From Arcobacter roscoffensis (GTDB lineage: Bacteria; Campylobacterota; Campylobacteria; Campylobacterales; Arcobacteraceae), in NCBI RefSeq assembly GCF_024267655.1, contig NZ_CP100595.1:2418001-2482000 (forward strand): a stretch of DNA of 64,000 nucleotides. The letters are read 5' to 3'. Below, one piece after another: positions 61,658 through 64,000 of the stretch. The first letter of the stretch is position 1. Every line of letters starts with the position of its first letter. The notes beneath the pieces are model-generated. The model worked only from the letters and a program-made list of their open reading frames with translations. It did no database searches and had not been told where the DNA came from. The position numbers and the translations under genes were made by a program.

Positions 61658-64000
61658 ATGTCAGTTGAAAACTTAAACACGGTTTTAAAAGATATCGATC
61701 CTCTTGAAACTCAAGAGTGGATTGAAGCATTAGAAGCAGTATTAGAAGAAGAAGGTCCAAGAAGAGCCCACTTCTTATTAGAACAGCTTATAGACAAGGC
61801 TAGAAGAAATGGTACATATTTACCATTTAGAGCTACTACTGCATATATAAATAGTATTGATGTGGCAAATGAGCCGAAAATGCCAGGTGATAGAGATATA
61901 GAAAGAAAAATTAGGTCTGCTATTAGATGGAATGCTGCTATGATGGTACAAAGAGCTTCAAGAAAGAAATTGGAGCTAGGAGGTCATATTGCTTCATTTC
62001 AATCTTCTGCCACATTATATGATGTAGGATTCAATCACTTTTTTAGAGCTCCAAATGAAAAAGATGGTGGAGATTTAGTTTTTTATCAAGGACATATTGC
62101 TCCTGGTATTTATGCAAGAAGTTTTGTTGAGGGAAGACTAAGTGAAGAACAGATGGATAACTTTAGACAAGAAGCCTTAAGCGAAGGACTATCATCTTAT
62201 CCCCATCCTAAACTTATGCCTGAATACTGGCAATTTCCAACGGTTTCTATGGGTCTTGGCCCAATACAAGCAATTTATCAAGCTAGATTTTTAAAGTATT
62301 TAACTGACAGAGGTATAAAAGATTGTAGTGAACAAAAAGTATATTGTTATATGGGTGATGGTGAATGTGATGAACCAGAATCATTAGGTGCAATAGGACT
62401 TGCAGGACGTGAAGGTTTAGATAACTTAGTATTTGTTATTAACTGTAACCTACAAAGACTAGATGGTCCAGTAAGAGGAAATGGTAAAATCATTCAAGAG
62501 CTTGAAGGTAACTTTAGAGGTAATGGCTGGAGAGTTGTAAAAGTTATTTGGGGAAAACAATGGGATGAGTTATTAAGAAAAGACACATCAGGAAAACTTC
62601 TTCAACTTATGGAAGAAACGGTTGATGGTGAGTACCAAAACTTCAAACAAAAAGGTGGAGCTTACACAAGAGAAAACTTCTTTAATAAGTACCCTGAAAC
62701 TGCAAAATTAGTTGAGAATATGTCAGATGATGAGATTTTTGCTTTAAACAGAGGTGGACATGACCCACTAAAAGTTTATGCAGCTTATAAAGCAGCACAA
62801 ATAACTAAAGATAGACCAACTGTAATCTTAGCTAAAACTGTAAAAGGTTATGGATTAGGTGAAGCTGCTGAGGGTAAAAATATTGCTCACCAAGTTAAAA
62901 AAGTTGATATTGATTCTTTAAGACAATTTAGAGATAGATTTAGAATTCCTGTAACAGATGAAGAGTTAGAACAATTCCCTTACTATAAGTTCCCAGAAGA
63001 TTCTGCTGAAATGAAATATATGAAAGAAAGAAGAGAAGAGTTACATGGTTATCTTCCACAAAGAAAAAGTAAATTTTCACAAAAGCTTGAGCTACCTGAA
63101 TTAAGTGCTTATGATGCTGTATTAAAAGGTAGTGGAGATAGAGAAATTTCTACAACTATGGCCTTTGTTAGAATCTTAAATGTATTAGTTAAAAATAAAA
63201 AGATTGGTAAAAGAATTGTTCCTATTGTTCCTGATGAAGCAAGAACATTTGGTATGGAAGGTATGTTTAGACAAATTGGTATTTACTCAAATGAAGGTCA
63301 AAAATATATACCTCAAGATAGAGATCAAGTTGCATATTATAAAGAAGATAAAAAAGGACAAGTACTTCAAGAAGGTATTAATGAATTAGGAGCTATGGGT
63401 TCTTGGATTGCAGCTGCAACTTCATACTCAGTTAATGATTGTCCAATGATTCCATTTTATATTTTCTATTCAATGTTTGGATTCCAAAGAACTGGTGACA
63501 TTTGTTGGGCAGCAGGAGATCAAATGGCAAGAGGTTTCCTAATTGGTGGAACATCAGGTAGAACTACACTTAATGGTGAAGGTCTACAGCATGAAGATGG
63601 ACATTCACATATTATTGCAAATACTATTCCAAATTGTATTTCTTATGACCCTACTTTTGGTTATGAGCTTGCAGTTATTGTTCAAGATGGTATGGAGAGA
63701 ATGTATGGGGAAAAACAAGAAGATATTTATTACTACATTACAACACTAAATGAAAACTATAAACAACCTGCAATAATTGAAGGTGCTGAAGAGGGTATTA
63801 TCAAAGGTATTTATAAGTTAAAAACTGTTGAAGCAAAAGAGAATTTCAAAGTTAAACTATTAGGTTCAGGTTCAATTTTTCAACAAGTATTAAGTGCTGC
63901 TGATGTACTAGCAAATGAGTATGGAATTTCATCAGAGATTTACTCAGTTACTTCTTATAATGAACTAACAAGAGAAGCTCAAAATATTGAAAGAGATAAT
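61658..64000 (+). CDS. aceE: pyruvate dehydrogenase E1 component, homodimeric type, C-terminus beyond window
   Basis: The frame opens at ATG 61658 (TAAGGAAAAAGAA before it) and stays open to the edge: 781 residues. The thiamine-diphosphate motif is YCYMGDGECDEPESLGAIGLAGREGLDNLVFVINCNLQ, and the start resembles AceE (TQEWIEALEAVLEEEGPRRAHFLLEQLI). HGYLPQRK and MGSWIAAATSYS are present too. It decarboxylates pyruvate and acetylates the lipoyl domain of E2. The lipoyl-synthesis pair lies divergently upstream, across a 234-base AT-rich gap that shows no gene. Confidence 0.96.
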   Translation, partial: MSVENLNTVLKDIDPLETQEWIEALEAVLEEEGPRRAHFLLEQLIDKARRNGTYLPFRATTAYINSIDVANEPKMPGDRDIERKIRSAIRWNAAMMVQRASRKKLELGGHIASFQSSATLYDVGFNHFFRAPNEKDGGDLVFYQGHIAPGIYARSFVEGRLSEEQMDNFRQEALSEGLSSYPHPKLMPEYWQFPTVSMGLGPIQAIYQARFLKYLTDRGIKDCSEQKVYCYMGDGECDEPESLGAIGLAGREGLDNLVFVINCNLQRLDGPVRGNGKIIQELEGNFRGNGWRVVKVIWGKQWDELLRKDTSGKLLQLMEETVDGEYQNFKQKGGAYTRENFFNKYPETAKLVENMSDDEIFALNRGGHDPLKVYAAYKAAQITKDRPTVILAKTVKGYGLGEAAEGKNIAHQVKKVDIDSLRQFRDRFRIPVTDEELEQFPYYKFPEDSAEMKYMKERREELHGYLPQRKSKFSQKLELPELSAYDAVLKGSGDREISTTMAFVRILNVLVKNKKIGKRIVPIVPDEARTFGMEGMFRQIGIYSNEGQKYIPQDRDQVAYYKEDKKGQVLQEGINELGAMGSWIAAATSYSVNDCPMIPFYIFYSMFGFQRTGDICWAAGDQMARGFLIGGTSGRTTLNGEGLQHEDGHSHIIANTIPNCISYDPTFGYELAVIVQDGMERMYGEKQEDIYYYITTLNENYKQPAIIEGAEEGIIKGIYKLKTVEAKENFKVKLLGSGSIFQQVLSAADVLANEYGISSEIYSVTSYNELTREAQNIERDN

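Noticed and set aside
63204-63749. Short plus-strand frames inside aceE
   Set aside because: They are out-of-frame shadows of the continuous AceE reading frame.

Overview
The window is an AT-rich chromosomal segment from a member of the Campylobacterota, most likely an Arcobacter-group bacterium (Arcobacter sensu lato). This rests on several things: a tmRNA whose tag reads ANNTNYAPAYAKAA, close to the Campylobacter tag; the carboxyspermidine route genes; Csd3/Csd6-type cell-shape peptidoglycan hydrolases; a CetA/CetB-like energy-taxis pair; two PPK2 kinases; and an AceE-type pyruvate dehydrogenase.

Layout. 1-4.4 kb: end of an alpha/beta hydrolase, then purH and purL. 4.5-8.7 kb: a divergent LD-carboxypeptidase / M23 peptidase pair, mgtE and folE. 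8.7-15.3 kb, minus strand: a reduced type II secretion/competence-like platform (F, E and two membrane proteins), era and a ComM-type ATPase. 15.6-20.2 kb: a soluble chemoreceptor plus a PAS partner, then def, clpP and tig. 20.3-26.6 kb: a VWA/TPR membrane protein, two adjacent PPK2 genes, carboxy(nor)spermidine decarboxylase, rubredoxin and carboxy(nor)spermidine dehydrogenase.

26.8-31.3 kb: ssrA (tmRNA), followed by a small accessory region. It holds a perfect tandem 11-bp repeat, a membrane lytic transglycosylase, an HTH protein with 11-bp iterons in front of it, a DnaJ-like zinc-finger protein, the stump of a J-domain gene abutting a truncated IS3-type orfA, and a NYN/LOTUS protein. It looks like a decayed element integrated at ssrA.

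31.4-36.9 kb: small unknown genes, a PAS-GGDEF-EAL protein and a di-haem cytochrome c peroxidase whose signal peptide has no canonical start codon. 37-51 kb is an iron region in which about ten Fur-box-like palindromes sit in front of genes. It contains a porin, a 21-codon Cys-rich ORF with DUF2325 and flavodoxin genes, fur, an eight-gene membrane cluster around a P1B-type ATPase, feoAB, a GGDEF protein and a second fur paralogue. The eight-gene cluster (HMA-like protein, ferritin-like protein with a hydrophobic tail, several small membrane proteins, and the ATPase with SCALK where CPC is expected) is the strongest candidate for an unusual system. It resembles the ferrosome (fez) iron-storage organelle clusters and carries extra membrane proteins.

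51-64 kb returns to housekeeping genes: bpt, trpA, a kinase with three solute-binding domains, panB, ruvB, an AI-2E-type permease, lipA with a LipM-like acyltransferase, and the first 781 codons of aceE. Most gene blocks are separated by bidirectional hairpin terminators. No rRNA, tRNA or CRISPR array was seen.
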